A DNA stretch of 7,456 nucleotides from contig CAMDKE010000133.1 of NCBI GenBank assembly GCA_945901215.1, forward strand, positions 1 through 7,456. Direction: 5' to 3'. Made by a program: the position numbers and the translations under genes. Below the pieces are notes generated by a model. It worked only from the letters and a program-made list of their open reading frames with translations. It made no database searches and had not been told where the DNA came from. This DNA is from Comamonas sp. lk (GTDB lineage: Bacteria; Pseudomonadota; Gammaproteobacteria; Burkholderiales; Burkholderiaceae_C). Shown here piece after piece: positions 1 to 6,592 of this stretch; positions within the stretch are counted from its first letter, which is position 1, and each line of letters opens with the position of its first letter.

Positions 1-90
1 TTTAGACATGACGCCGTAGCTGCTCATGTCGGCCGCCGTATCCAGGAGCTCCTGGAGCATGCGCGCTTCTTCACTGGTTCTTTTTGTCAT
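1..90 (-). CDS. Antitoxin of a toxin-first TA pair (partial, N-terminus only)
   Basis: Only the first 30 residues are visible, starting MTKRTSEEARMLQELL and running off the left edge. The ATG (90-88) lies inside the toxin's last codons, so the two genes overlap by 20 bases. A strong ribosome binding site (AAGGAG, about 7 bases upstream) sits within the toxin coding sequence. In the family of the upstream toxin, the second gene is normally a helix-turn-helix (XRE/HigA-like) antitoxin that neutralises the toxin and represses the operon. The DNA-binding domain would lie outside the window, so the antitoxin role is inferred from position, coupling and the charged helical N-terminus. Confidence 0.6.
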   Translation of the reverse strand, partial: MTKRTSEEARMLQELLDTAADMSSYGVMSK

Positions 91-466
91 TGCATATCTC
101 CTTTAAGCTTCCGTTGAATTTCATTTCATCAAGTTTTGACATGGGTTGAGTTTGTAACTTTGCGCCGATAAGTTTGACAGCTTCTACGGCAGCGTCAGAG
201 AAGTCGGTGCCCGGTGAGCTCTTTTCTCTGCCAAGCAAAAAGAAAATCGCCGCCGCGTGTTGTTTGGCTACCAATGTTCTTGTTCCCCCACTTTTTCCCA
301 TACCTGCAATGGCGACCCGCTTCTTGCAAATGCCGCCACCCAGGTCTGCTTCAAACAAGCCATGTTCTATCTCTCTTGCAGCCCGCCACAGTATGTTGTC
401 ACTCGGTAATTTCTTTGCCCATCTGTCAAAAGTCTTTGTCTTGAAAACGCGTTTTTGATCCATCAT
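71..466 (-). CDS. RelE/ParE-superfamily toxin (toxin-first type II TA module)
   Basis: The 131-residue protein starts MMDQKRVFKTKTFDRWAKK, a typical opening for the RelE-like toxin family often found as PF06296/HigB-type. Family landmarks follow in order: the helix REIEHGLFEADLGGG (31-45), the basic strand KKR (48-50), GMGKSGGTRTL (55-65) and the hydrophobic strand AAIFFLLGREK (72-82). Toxins of this superfamily are cytoplasmic and usually cleave mRNA at the ribosome; the exact target cannot be read here. The C-terminal tail after about residue 105 is longer than in many relatives. The frame stays open to a TTG at 517, but the family N-terminus matches the ATG-ATG at 466/463. No ribosome site precedes those ATGs, and a TATAGT box at 481-476 suggests a leaderless or nearly leaderless message. 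The antitoxin gene follows directly and overlaps it. Confidence 0.83.
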   Translation of the reverse strand: MMDQKRVFKTKTFDRWAKKLPSDNILWRAAREIEHGLFEADLGGGICKKRVAIAGMGKSGGTRTLVAKQHAAAIFFLLGREKSSPGTDFSDAAVEAVKLIGAKLQTQPMSKLDEMKFNGSLKEICNDKKNQ

Positions 467-825
467 ATATGTGAAACTATAGCACTTTTTACTATGAAAA
501 ATACGGCTGTAAGACAAAAACTACCCTGAAGAGCCAATGCACCCCAGCAACAGTACCGGCGTCGAACTCGGCATAAACCGCACAAGTTTTACACCGCACC
601 CCCCCTTTATCTAAGGCCAAAATTTCACTCTCAATGCTGCTATTTTTGGGGGACACGACCAGCAAAGTTGCGCTTTTCGGGCCGTGGCGGGCTTTATGAA
701 ATTTTCGCCGGTCTGCGCTTAGACCCCCCTAAACAGCCCTTTAGATTTGCGCTTACTGACCCTGGTAGGTGTGGGTTGAATCGGTCATTACTTGCTCCTT
801 TGGGATGCATGACTCCTAACACAAA

Positions 826-850
826 ATTCAGGATAGGCCCTATACTGAAT
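826..850. repeat. 25-base near-perfect palindrome
   Basis: The arms ATTCAG-G-ATAGG and CCTAT-A-CTGAAT face each other around a single C at 838. Eleven of twelve arm positions pair; the only mismatch is G832 against A844. It lies in non-coding DNA. It could be a protein-binding site, a cruciform or hairpin, or the end of a mobile element. No T-run follows, so it is not an ordinary terminator. Confidence 0.7.
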
Positions 851-894
851 CGGACCACCGGCGACCCCCTTCCGTCTCCGCGAAAGTTGCACCC

Positions 895-1074
895 ATGAAC
901 ACCGCTTCTCAACCGGCACAGTACGAAATTCGTCTCCAGTTGCCATATCGTTCTGGACGGACGCTCACGTTCCCATGCACCAGGAAAAGGAAGCTGAGTG
1001 ATTGGAATAGATACGGGTGCGGAGGTAAGTCGCCAGCGACCCGGTTTAACCGCTCTGAGCGGCTCACAATTTGA
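895..1074 (+). pseudogene. Possible truncated small ORF
   Basis: An ATG opens a 59-codon frame starting MNTASQPAQYEIRLQLPY and ending at a TGA at 1072. The first 28 or so residues (up to LTFPC) read like a real protein N-terminus. After that the frame turns into basic, low-quality sequence, as if the original gene had been cut and joined to unrelated DNA near 980. There is no clear ribosome binding site. This may be the 5' stump of a broken gene or a chance frame. Confidence 0.2.
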
Positions 1075-1183
1075 AAACGACGCGCTTTGGGAGGAAGTGG
1101 TTGCGACGGAAGGTATCAATATCGACTCATATCTTCGCCAACATGATTCAATCAGATTATTTTTTAATATTGAGGATAACGTC

Positions 1184-2410
1184 ATGAAATTGAACAACTC
1201 CATAGAAGATAAAGACAAAATCGCATGGCTGCAAGGATTACTTGGCCAGGACTTTCTCTTATGGACGCCTAATTTAATGGAGCAAGGTTTCCTAAATTGG
1301 GATCAGATCTTTGCAACTCGCGTAATTAAATCTGCTGGCTCCAAAAAGTCCTTTATTAAAAGAACCCAAGAGATAAATCCTACATACGGGTTCTTAGATC
1401 GCAAACGTGATGTAAATGATTTAATGAAAGATGAGCATCTAAGCGGCCTCTTGGTTCTCCATAAGGGGGAAGTAATATTAGAGCGATACGCGCTTGGATT
1501 GGCGCCTGATAAAGCATGGCAATCCTCTTCAGTAGTGAAATCACTCACTTCGATTTTAATTGGCGCCGCTATTCAGGATGGTTATATCAAATCTTTAGAT
1601 GATGCCGTGCCTAAGTTTCTACCAGAATTTCAAGGAACAATTTATGAGCAGGTTACTTTAAGAAATTTGCTGACCATGTGCTCTGGGGCTGAGTTTACGG
1701 AAAATTATGAGGATCTACATTCTAATGTCGCTGCAGATTATATAAGACCAATCGCGGAACGAAAGAAAAATTTTATTTTAGATCGACTTAAAATAGCAAA
1801 AAGAATCAACCCGCCCGGGAAACAGTTTTCCTACAATACCGGCGATACATTTCTGCTGAGTCATGTATTGACGCGTGCAACTGGAAGGCACGTCGCTGAT
1901 TACTGCTCGGAGCGCGTCTGGATACCCATGGAGATGGATTATGACGGTTATTTCATGCTTGATTCCGATGATGGATTCGAGATTACGGGAAGTTGCTGTG
2001 GTGCAACATTGCGCGATTATGCGAGACTCGGGCAACTGATGTTGAATGATGGAGTTGCTGCGAATGGTGAGCGAATCGTGCCGGAGGGCTGGGTAGCAGA
2101 ATCGACTGCACCTTGTGCACCTAATTTCAATGTTGACTTCTGGCCCGCCCCCTATCCGAAAATTTTCGGATATGGCTATTTCTGGTGGGTTATCAGGCCT
2201 GGGTCGTTTACTGCCATAGGTGTTTATGGCCAATGGATCCATGTGGAGCCTGAATCTAACACCGTTATTGTAATGATCGGCGCGATGCCCCGAGACTGTT
2301 ACATGAATCCCTCAGAGCCCGCTGCCGTCCTGCGGGGGGCGCATGATGGCGGGCTTGGTACCCCGGGAAGGCTGGCTTTTATTGACGCGGCCATTGAAGC
2401 GTGTCGCTAG
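1184..2410 (+). CDS. Serine hydrolase, class C beta-lactamase fold (PF00144)
   Basis: This 408-residue protein belongs to the beta-lactamase/penicillin-binding-protein-like serine hydrolases, which act on amide or ester bonds; most are esterases or peptidases, not antibiotic-resistance enzymes. The nucleophile motif SxxK is S116-V-V-K119 in QSSSVVKSLTS. The second motif is the Y217-N pair in FSYNTGD, a variant usual in this subfamily. The third is replaced by GVYGQ (346-350), followed by a typical closing strand, WIHVEPESNTVIVM. The N-terminal WLQG and the LSGLLVLHKGEVILERY strand (86-102) also fit. No signal peptide is evident, so it is probably cytoplasmic. The frame is open back to a GTG at 998, but the ATG at 1184 has GAGG 8 bases upstream and the family homology starts only after it. 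The gene stands alone and is clearly AT-richer than the operon to its right, which suggests horizontal acquisition. Its substrate cannot be told. Confidence 0.85.
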   Translation: MKLNNSIEDKDKIAWLQGLLGQDFLLWTPNLMEQGFLNWDQIFATRVIKSAGSKKSFIKRTQEINPTYGFLDRKRDVNDLMKDEHLSGLLVLHKGEVILERYALGLAPDKAWQSSSVVKSLTSILIGAAIQDGYIKSLDDAVPKFLPEFQGTIYEQVTLRNLLTMCSGAEFTENYEDLHSNVAADYIRPIAERKKNFILDRLKIAKRINPPGKQFSYNTGDTFLLSHVLTRATGRHVADYCSERVWIPMEMDYDGYFMLDSDDGFEITGSCCGATLRDYARLGQLMLNDGVAANGERIVPEGWVAESTAPCAPNFNVDFWPAPYPKIFGYGYFWWVIRPGSFTAIGVYGQWIHVEPESNTVIVMIGAMPRDCYMNPSEPAAVLRGAHDGGLGTPGRLAFIDAAIEACR

Positions 2411-2652
2411 CTTTTGCGTCGGTCCAATGAATTAATTAGGAACTAGCGTGAAGTGTAGTAATGCTTCCACTAATCGAAAATCGCGAATTCCGACATAAGA
2501 ACGGCTTGGCGCACGCGCCTGAAATTTGAGTGTCACTGTAAGCACCTTAGACGACAGAAATGCAGCGGAAAACTCCCCTTACTCCGATACCAATAGCTGC
2601 GCCTACTGGTTTTGTAGCAAAGCATGTAAACTAGAACAGATCCCGCGTTACC
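2411..2652. other. Convergent intergenic gap
   Basis: The hydrolase gene and the deoR-type gene converge on this gap. No supported gene was found in it; the frames that are open lack ribosome sites and family features. The only marked structure is a compact GC-rich inverted repeat, GGCGC/GCGCC, at 2508-2519. It has no T-run on either strand, so it is at best a weak terminator. Confidence 0.5.
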
Positions 2653-3429
2653 TCAGCCAGCGTCAACAACCTCCGCGTGCGCGCCGCCATCGGTCATGGC
2701 CGATAGCAGTTCCCCCGCCGGCTGTTCGTTTGTCAAAAGTGTGTGCTTTTCGCTCCACGGGCTGAACAATGTAAGCGCTCGTTTGTTGAATTTGGAGCTA
2801 TCTGCAAGCACGAACACCTGGTCCGCAATGGCAGTCATAGCCTCATAGACCTGTCCCGCGCTGAGCAATGCTTCGCTGATGCCTTCCCGATTCACGCCTG
2901 AGGCACCGAGAACGGCTACCGGCACTTGAAAGCGCTCGATGGCCTTGATGGTCTGCGGTCCGCACACCAGTCCTTCGCGGCCGTCAAAAGTGCCCGGCAG
3001 GCAGAAGACTTCGAAGAACGGGTTGTGCGACAGTTCTTGCGCCACACCGTACGCGGGCGTGATCACCGTCATTGGATGCTGCAGTTGGCGAATTGCTCGA
3101 GCGAAATGCAGTGTCGTGGCGCCACCGCCAATCAAGAGTGTTTCATAGTTGCCCAGCATTTCGAGCGCCCTGCGGGCGATGGCTTGACGCTCATTGACTT
3201 TTAGCTGCAGGCGCTCAGACAAGGCCGGCTCAAAGCGTTGCGTGCGTACCGCCCCGCCGTACGTGCGGTTGATTTTGCCGCCTTCGTCCAGTTCCGCAAG
3301 GTCGCGTCGCACGGTTTCCGTGGACACCTCCAACGCTTCAGCGAGCTGGTGCACGCGCAGCGAAGGATTCAGCACCAGCTTTTCAAGGATTTGATTTTGT
3401 CGCTGCGTCTTACGTGATGGTGTCGCCAC
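2653..3429 (-). CDS. DeoR/GlpR-family transcriptional regulator
   Basis: This 258-residue protein has the full DeoR-family layout. An N-terminal winged helix-turn-helix covers about residues 10-62, with recognition region LAEALEVSTETVRRDLAELDEGG and the wing INRTYGGAVR. A C-terminal DeoRC sensor domain follows: VNERQAIARRAL (78-89), the phosphate-loop-like LLIGGGATTLHFA (98-110) and the hallmark VFVLADSSKFNKRAL (205-219). Members usually repress catabolic operons and are released by a phosphorylated metabolite. The loop is GGGATTL where many relatives have DSGTT. The start is GTG (3429-3427) with GGGGG a few bases upstream. It is transcribed away from the microcompartment operon across a shared 293-base region, so it is the likely local regulator. 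A phosphorylated amino alcohol or sugar would be a reasonable inducer, but that is inference. Confidence 0.92.
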   Translation of the reverse strand: MATPSRKTQRQNQILEKLVLNPSLRVHQLAEALEVSTETVRRDLAELDEGGKINRTYGGAVRTQRFEPALSERLQLKVNERQAIARRALEMLGNYETLLIGGGATTLHFARAIRQLQHPMTVITPAYGVAQELSHNPFFEVFCLPGTFDGREGLVCGPQTIKAIERFQVPVAVLGASGVNREGISEALLSAGQVYEAMTAIADQVFVLADSSKFNKRALTLFSPWSEKHTLLTNEQPAGELLSAMTDGGAHAEVVDAG

Positions 3430-3508
3430 ATTGCCCCCGTCAGGATGGATGAAATTGGCACAAGCTTAACGGGCATTCGCAGTGCAGTTGCGATGCTTTT
3501 GATTGGCC

Positions 3509-3559
3509 GCAAAGTAAAACTTTTATGCCCGATATCCAACAAAAATGTTCTACTTTTGC
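3509..3559. promoter_or_regulatory. Spaced inverted repeat, candidate operator near the deoR-type gene
   Basis: GCAAAGTA at 3509-3516 faces TACTTTTGC at 3551-3559; the arms match apart from one extra base. Within it, AAAGT (3511-3515) and ACTTT (3519-3523) form a second, tight dyad, and TTTATGC lies at 3522-3528. It sits downstream of the predicted deoR-type promoter, where a bound repressor could block transcription. The role is inferred from position and symmetry only. Confidence 0.35.
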
Positions 3560-3578
3560 CGTCCAGTGCTGGAATTTT

Positions 3579-3606
3579 TGTATAAATTGGGGAAAACAAT
3601 TGAAAA
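3579..3606 (-). promoter_or_regulatory. Predicted promoter of the deoR-type gene
   Basis: Read on the minus strand, TTTTCA (3606-3601) and TATACA (3584-3579) are 16 bases apart and resemble sigma-70 -35 and -10 boxes. Transcription would start near 3572, giving a leader of about 140 bases before the GTG start. A second, weaker pair, TTGGAT/TACTTT, lies closer to the gene. The first pair overlaps the large dyad at 3590-3632, which suggests autoregulation. Confidence 0.4.
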
Positions 3607-3632
3607 TCGACTGATTCAATAGGTGTTTTCCC
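3590..3632. promoter_or_regulatory. Large bipartite dyad in the divergent region
   Basis: Two nested inverted repeats share one centre region: GGGAAAACA (3590-3598) with TGTTTTCCC (3624-3632), and ATTGAA (3599-3604) with TTCAAT (3615-3620). Together they make 15 paired positions per arm around a 10-base centre, with one 3-base bulge (AGG, 3621-3623). It lies between the two divergent promoters and covers the predicted -35 of the deoR-type gene. An operator for the DeoR-type protein is the simplest reading. A transcript from the left would also fold here, and the following TCTTTTCT leaves weak attenuation possible. Confidence 0.5.
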
Positions 3633-3672
3633 TCTTTTCTATGACATTTTCCAAGCCCTGCATAAATATTTG

Positions 3673-3701
3673 TTGCACGTCAGGCATTTACTGTTTATGC
3701 T
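3673..3701 (+). promoter_or_regulatory. Sigma-70 promoter of the microcompartment operon
   Basis: TTGCAC (3673-3678) and TATGCT (3696-3701) are exactly 17 bases apart, a good match to the sigma-70 consensus. Transcription would start near 3708, leaving a leader of about 15 bases that contains the AGGAG ribosome site (3712-3716) of the first gene. A palindrome overlaps the -10 box, so the promoter can plausibly be shut by a repressor. Confidence 0.65.
3684..3700. promoter_or_regulatory. Palindrome over the operon -10 box, candidate operator
   Basis: A 17-base imperfect palindrome (GCAT...ATGC, 6 of 8 arm pairs matching) fills most of the promoter spacer and the -10 box. Its right end, TTTATGC (3694-3700), is repeated at 3522-3528 and inverted as GCATAAA at 3660-3666. 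Three copies of one heptamer in the divergent region suggest half-sites for one regulator, most simply the adjacent DeoR-type protein. This is inference from the sequence pattern. Confidence 0.45.
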
Positions 3702-3722
3702 GAGTTTAACTAGGAGAAAACA

Positions 3723-5003
3723 GTGTTTGACTATGGGTTTTTCAGCTTCGAATCCAAGGACGCGTTGTACGCCAAGGCGGCGCAGTTCTGGAATCCAGGT
3801 AAGGCAAAACTGTGGCGTGACGTCGGCATTGATCTGGTAATCGATCGGCGCGAGGCCTACTTTTTGTACGACATGTCTGGCAAGCGTCTAATCGATCTGC
3901 ATCTGAACGGCGGCACCTATAACTTCGGCCACCGCAACCCGGAATTGGTAGCCACATTAAAGTCAGCGCTCGATTACTTTGACATGGGCAACCACTGGTT
4001 CCCCTCGGTAGCGCGAGCCGCACTTGCAGAAAAGCTGGTTGGTACGGCGCCCAGTTTAAATTACGCTATTTTTGGCGCTGGTGGTGCTGAAGCAGTCGAA
4101 ATCGCTATCAAATCTGCCCGATATGCAACACAACGTAGCAAAATTGTGTCTATCATCAAAGGCTATCATGGTCACTCGGGGCTATCTGTGGCGACTGGCG
4201 ACGACCGTTTTTCTAAGATTTTCTTAGCAGATCGGCCGGACGAATTTATCCAGGTGCCGTTCAATGATGTTGATGCTCTGGACGCGGCGCTGCGCCGGCG
4301 TGACGTAGCGGCATTCATCATCGAAACTATCCCCGCCACCTATGGCTTTCCCATGCCCAAACAGGGCTACCTGCGCGCCTGCCAGGACCTCTGCCACAAG
4401 TACGGCAGCATGTACATTGCCGACGAGGTTCAAACTGGCCTGATGCGCACCGGAGCTATGTGGGGCTGGCAAACCTATGACCTACAGCCCGACATGTTCG
4501 TCACGGCTAAAGGCCTCGGCGGCGGCATCTATCCCATTAGTGCTTGCGTCGCCACTGAGCAATGCGCTGCCTGGCAACGCGAAGACGGTGCGGCCCACAT
4601 CAGCACCTCTGGCGGCTCTGAACTCGGCTGCGTGGTGGCGCACCAGGTTCTGAGCATTTTGCAGCGCCCAGAAGTGATTGCCAATGTTCACAGCGTAGCT
4701 GATTTTTTCGCCAAGGCCTTTGCCGAACTGATGCCGCGGCACAACGACATCTTTGTCGGCGTGCGCCAGCGCGGCGTGATCCTAGGCCTGGAATTTGACC
4801 ACCCCGAGGGCGCTGTAGCCGTGTCTCGTGCCTTGTATGAAAACGGGGTATGGGCCATCTTTTCGTCACTGGACAAGAGGGTGCTGCAATTTAAACCCGG
4901 GGTGCTGCTGACGGCGCCCCTCTGTCAGGAAATTGTGGACCGTTTTGACGCCGCCATGCCGCGTGCCCGCGAACTTTTGCGCAGCGCGCGTCGAGGACTC
5001 TGA
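3723..5003 (+). CDS. Class III PLP-dependent aminotransferase-family enzyme (possible amino-alcohol phosphate phospho-lyase)
   Basis: This 426-residue protein is a fold-type I PLP enzyme of the class III aminotransferase family. The cofactor lysine is K263 in TAKGLGGG, and D234 in IADEVQTG contacts the pyridine nitrogen. The phosphate-binding turn is FGAGGAEAVE (117-126), and GYHGHSG (147-153) stacks on the ring. The start is GTG at 3723 with AGGAG 6 bases upstream; no better start lies downstream. It is the first gene of the microcompartment operon, just after the promoter. In aminoacetone/1-amino-2-propanol microcompartments the equivalent enzyme is thought to eliminate phosphate and ammonia from a phosphorylated amino alcohol to give an aldehyde, as ethanolamine-phosphate phospho-lyases of this family do. 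Ordinary transamination of an amine or amino acid is equally allowed by the motifs. No encapsulation peptide was seen at either end. Confidence 0.92.
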   Translation: MFDYGFFSFESKDALYAKAAQFWNPGKAKLWRDVGIDLVIDRREAYFLYDMSGKRLIDLHLNGGTYNFGHRNPELVATLKSALDYFDMGNHWFPSVARAALAEKLVGTAPSLNYAIFGAGGAEAVEIAIKSARYATQRSKIVSIIKGYHGHSGLSVATGDDRFSKIFLADRPDEFIQVPFNDVDALDAALRRRDVAAFIIETIPATYGFPMPKQGYLRACQDLCHKYGSMYIADEVQTGLMRTGAMWGWQTYDLQPDMFVTAKGLGGGIYPISACVATEQCAAWQREDGAAHISTSGGSELGCVVAHQVLSILQRPEVIANVHSVADFFAKAFAELMPRHNDIFVGVRQRGVILGLEFDHPEGAVAVSRALYENGVWAIFSSLDKRVLQFKPGVLLTAPLCQEIVDRFDAAMPRARELLRSARRGL

Positions 5004-5005
5004 GT

Positions 5006-6592
5006 ATGCAAACCAACGATATAGCCCACCCGTTGGAAGCTCCGCGCCTGCAGGTTCCCGACCAGGCCTTGGCCACGGGCCTGATGAAAATTGACCGCGC
5101 CGAATGGGCGGCCAAACACTTCGCCAGCCTCGATCATGCTGCCGTCATGAGCATCGCCACCGCCGTCGCCAAGGCCGCCCACGACAACGCCGGCTATTTT
5201 GCCGAATGGGCAGTGCGTGAAACCGGCTACGGCGTGGCCGAGCATAAAAAGCTTAAGAATGAGCTGGTCGCGTACCCGCTACTTGACTATTACCGCGAAC
5301 TCGATCTTGTCAACCCGCGTGTCGACCAGGCCCGAAAGATGGTCGAAATCCCTAAGCCGGCCGGTATCGTACTGGCACTAACGCCTGCTACAAACCCGGT
5401 TTCGACTCTCTACTACAAAGTGATGCTGGCGATGCTGAGTCGAAATGCCATCATCATCAGCCCACATCCTGCAGCCTCGGAATGCTGTAACGAGGCTGCG
5501 CAAAAGCTCAATGCTGCGGCCTTGGCGGCAGGTGCGCCCGACGGCGTGATTCAATGCATTGAAAGCCCTAGTGTTCCCTTGGTGAATACACTGATGGCTT
5601 CTCCCAAGGTGGCAGTGGTGCTGGCGACTGGCGGCGAATCGATGGTTCGCGCCGCGTACTCCTCGGGTAACCCCGCACTTGGCGTCGGGCCAGGTAACGC
5701 ACCGGTGTTTGTTGATTCCAGTGCCGATATGCGTCGCGCCGCGCAAATGATTGTCAGCAGCAAAAGCTTTGACAACTCGGTGCTGTGCACCAACGAGAGC
5801 GTCTTACTGACGCTGGAGCAAGACCGCCAGCGACTGGAGCGCGAGTTGCGTCTGGCCGGTGCCCACCTGTGCAATGAGGAAGAGGTTGTGCGCCTGCGCG
5901 CCTATCTCTTCCCAGAAGATCAATTGAACTTAGCAGCGGTTGGGAAAAGCGCGACCTGGATTGCGCGCGAAGCTGGTTTGCGTGTGCAGCCCAATTCCAA
6001 GATACTAGTGGCTAAGATCAACCAGGTAGGGATCAGCGAGCCGCTGAGCAAAGAAAAGCTGTGCCCAGTGTTGGCGTTGTATTGCTCCGACAGCTTTGAG
6101 GGCGCCCGGCGCGTGGCACAGATGATTTTGCGCCTGTCGGGGGCCGGGCATTCGGCCGCCTTCCATGGTGAGGATGCGCAAAGAGCGTTGGATTTTGCCG
6201 CTCATTTGAACGTCTACCGCGTCGTTGTCAACGCTCCATGCTCGCAGGGAGCGGCGGGCTTTGCCACCCATTTGCCACCGACCTTCATGATTGGTACGGG
6301 CTACTTTGGCCGGTCATCAGTGGGTGAAAACGTTGGCCCCCAGCACCTTGTGCACTGGACGAGGCTGGCCTACAACAAAGATGCGACGCAGACCTTTGCC
6401 GACTTTCGCCAGCTGCGAATCAGCGTAACAGGGCCCAAAAGTGCGCAAGTGCCCGCGCCCTATCGGTCCAGCGCAGCGACGCTAGGGGCGTCCCACGCCC
6501 TCGTAGCAAACCCGGACGAAACTCTTAACAAGGAGCTGATTCGCCAGCTCATTGCGCAAGAACTGCGCGACATGAAGAAAAACTTCAAATGA
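5006..6592 (+). CDS. CoA-acylating aldehyde dehydrogenase, microcompartment-targeted (PduP/EutE-like)
   Basis: This 528-residue protein oxidises an aldehyde to its acyl-CoA with NAD+ and CoA. The catalytic cysteine is C261 in SKSFDNSVLCTNES, and LTPATNP (125-131) supplies the oxyanion asparagine N130. The CoA-acylating subfamily signature GGESMVRAAYSSGNPALGVGPGN spans 209-231. The C-terminal domain has PPTFMIGTGYFGRSS (424-438) and LVHWTRLAY. After about residue 475 comes an Ala/Ser/Pro-rich linker and a final amphipathic helix (about 508-525) of encapsulation-peptide type. That tail makes it longer than free acylating dehydrogenases of about 460-490 residues and marks it as lumen cargo. GAGGA lies 8 bases before the ATG, two bases after the upstream stop. 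Propionaldehyde is the likely substrate by analogy with the aminopropanol system; acetaldehyde or another short aldehyde cannot be excluded. Confidence 0.94.
   Translation: MQTNDIAHPLEAPRLQVPDQALATGLMKIDRAEWAAKHFASLDHAAVMSIATAVAKAAHDNAGYFAEWAVRETGYGVAEHKKLKNELVAYPLLDYYRELDLVNPRVDQARKMVEIPKPAGIVLALTPATNPVSTLYYKVMLAMLSRNAIIISPHPAASECCNEAAQKLNAAALAAGAPDGVIQCIESPSVPLVNTLMASPKVAVVLATGGESMVRAAYSSGNPALGVGPGNAPVFVDSSADMRRAAQMIVSSKSFDNSVLCTNESVLLTLEQDRQRLERELRLAGAHLCNEEEVVRLRAYLFPEDQLNLAAVGKSATWIAREAGLRVQPNSKILVAKINQVGISEPLSKEKLCPVLALYCSDSFEGARRVAQMILRLSGAGHSAAFHGEDAQRALDFAAHLNVYRVVVNAPCSQGAAGFATHLPPTFMIGTGYFGRSSVGENVGPQHLVHWTRLAYNKDATQTFADFRQLRISVTGPKSAQVPAPYRSSAATLGASHALVANPDETLNKELIRQLIAQELRDMKKNFK
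6527..6580 (+). other. C-terminal encapsulation peptide of the aldehyde dehydrogenase
   Basis: Residues 508-525 read NKELIRQLIAQELRDMKK. Leucine, isoleucine and alanine fall on one helix face and charged residues on the other. It follows a flexible linker rich in Ala, Ser and Pro. It resembles the known N-terminal targeting helix of PduP (LIRTILSEQL pattern) and the start of the protein encoded from 7200. Such helices bind shell proteins and recruit cargo. Confidence 0.8.

Larger units (their letters stand above)
467..1183. other. Gene-free stretch, probable scar or element remnant
   Basis: About 700 bases separate the divergent toxin and hydrolase genes. No open frame here has a recognisable protein with a ribosome site. 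The stretch carries a 25-base palindrome (826-850), a repeated TGAATCGG (777-784 and 846-853) and a repeated AAAGTTGC (664-671 and 883-890). The word TGCGCTT occurs three times between about 670 and 755. A short GC-rich inverted repeat, CCGCTC/GAGCGG, lies at 1050-1062 without a T-run. The part next to 466 must hold the toxin-antitoxin promoter. The part next to 1184 is AT-rich (for example TTTTTTAATATT) and probably holds the hydrolase promoter, but no convincing -35/-10 pair could be fixed. The patchwork texture suggests debris of past insertions. Confidence 0.5.

Noticed and set aside
467..517. Toxin start at the TTG (517)
   Set aside because: The added 17 residues do not fit the family N-terminus and overlap the likely promoter. 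An AGGG lies upstream, so it is not fully excluded.
715..760. TGCGCTT repeats as a CRISPR or integron attC site
   Set aside because: The repeats are only 7-8 bases with irregular spacing, and no attC core sites or regular spacers are present.
1050..1062. CCGCTC/GAGCGG inverted repeat as a terminator
   Set aside because: The one-base centre cannot form a loop without losing pairs, and no T-run follows on either strand.
998..1183. N-terminal extension of the serine hydrolase from the GTG at 998
   Set aside because: The 62 extra residues show no family similarity, the GTG lacks a convincing ribosome site, and the ATG at 1184 has GAGG at the right distance with homology starting just after it.
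2508..2519. GGCGC/GCGCC repeat as a bidirectional terminator between convergent genes
   Set aside because: The stem is short and has no T-run on either side; position alone is not enough.
2526..2765. Plus-strand open frame overlapping the end of the deoR-type gene
   Set aside because: It has no ribosome site or family features, and much of it is the opposite strand of the regulator gene.
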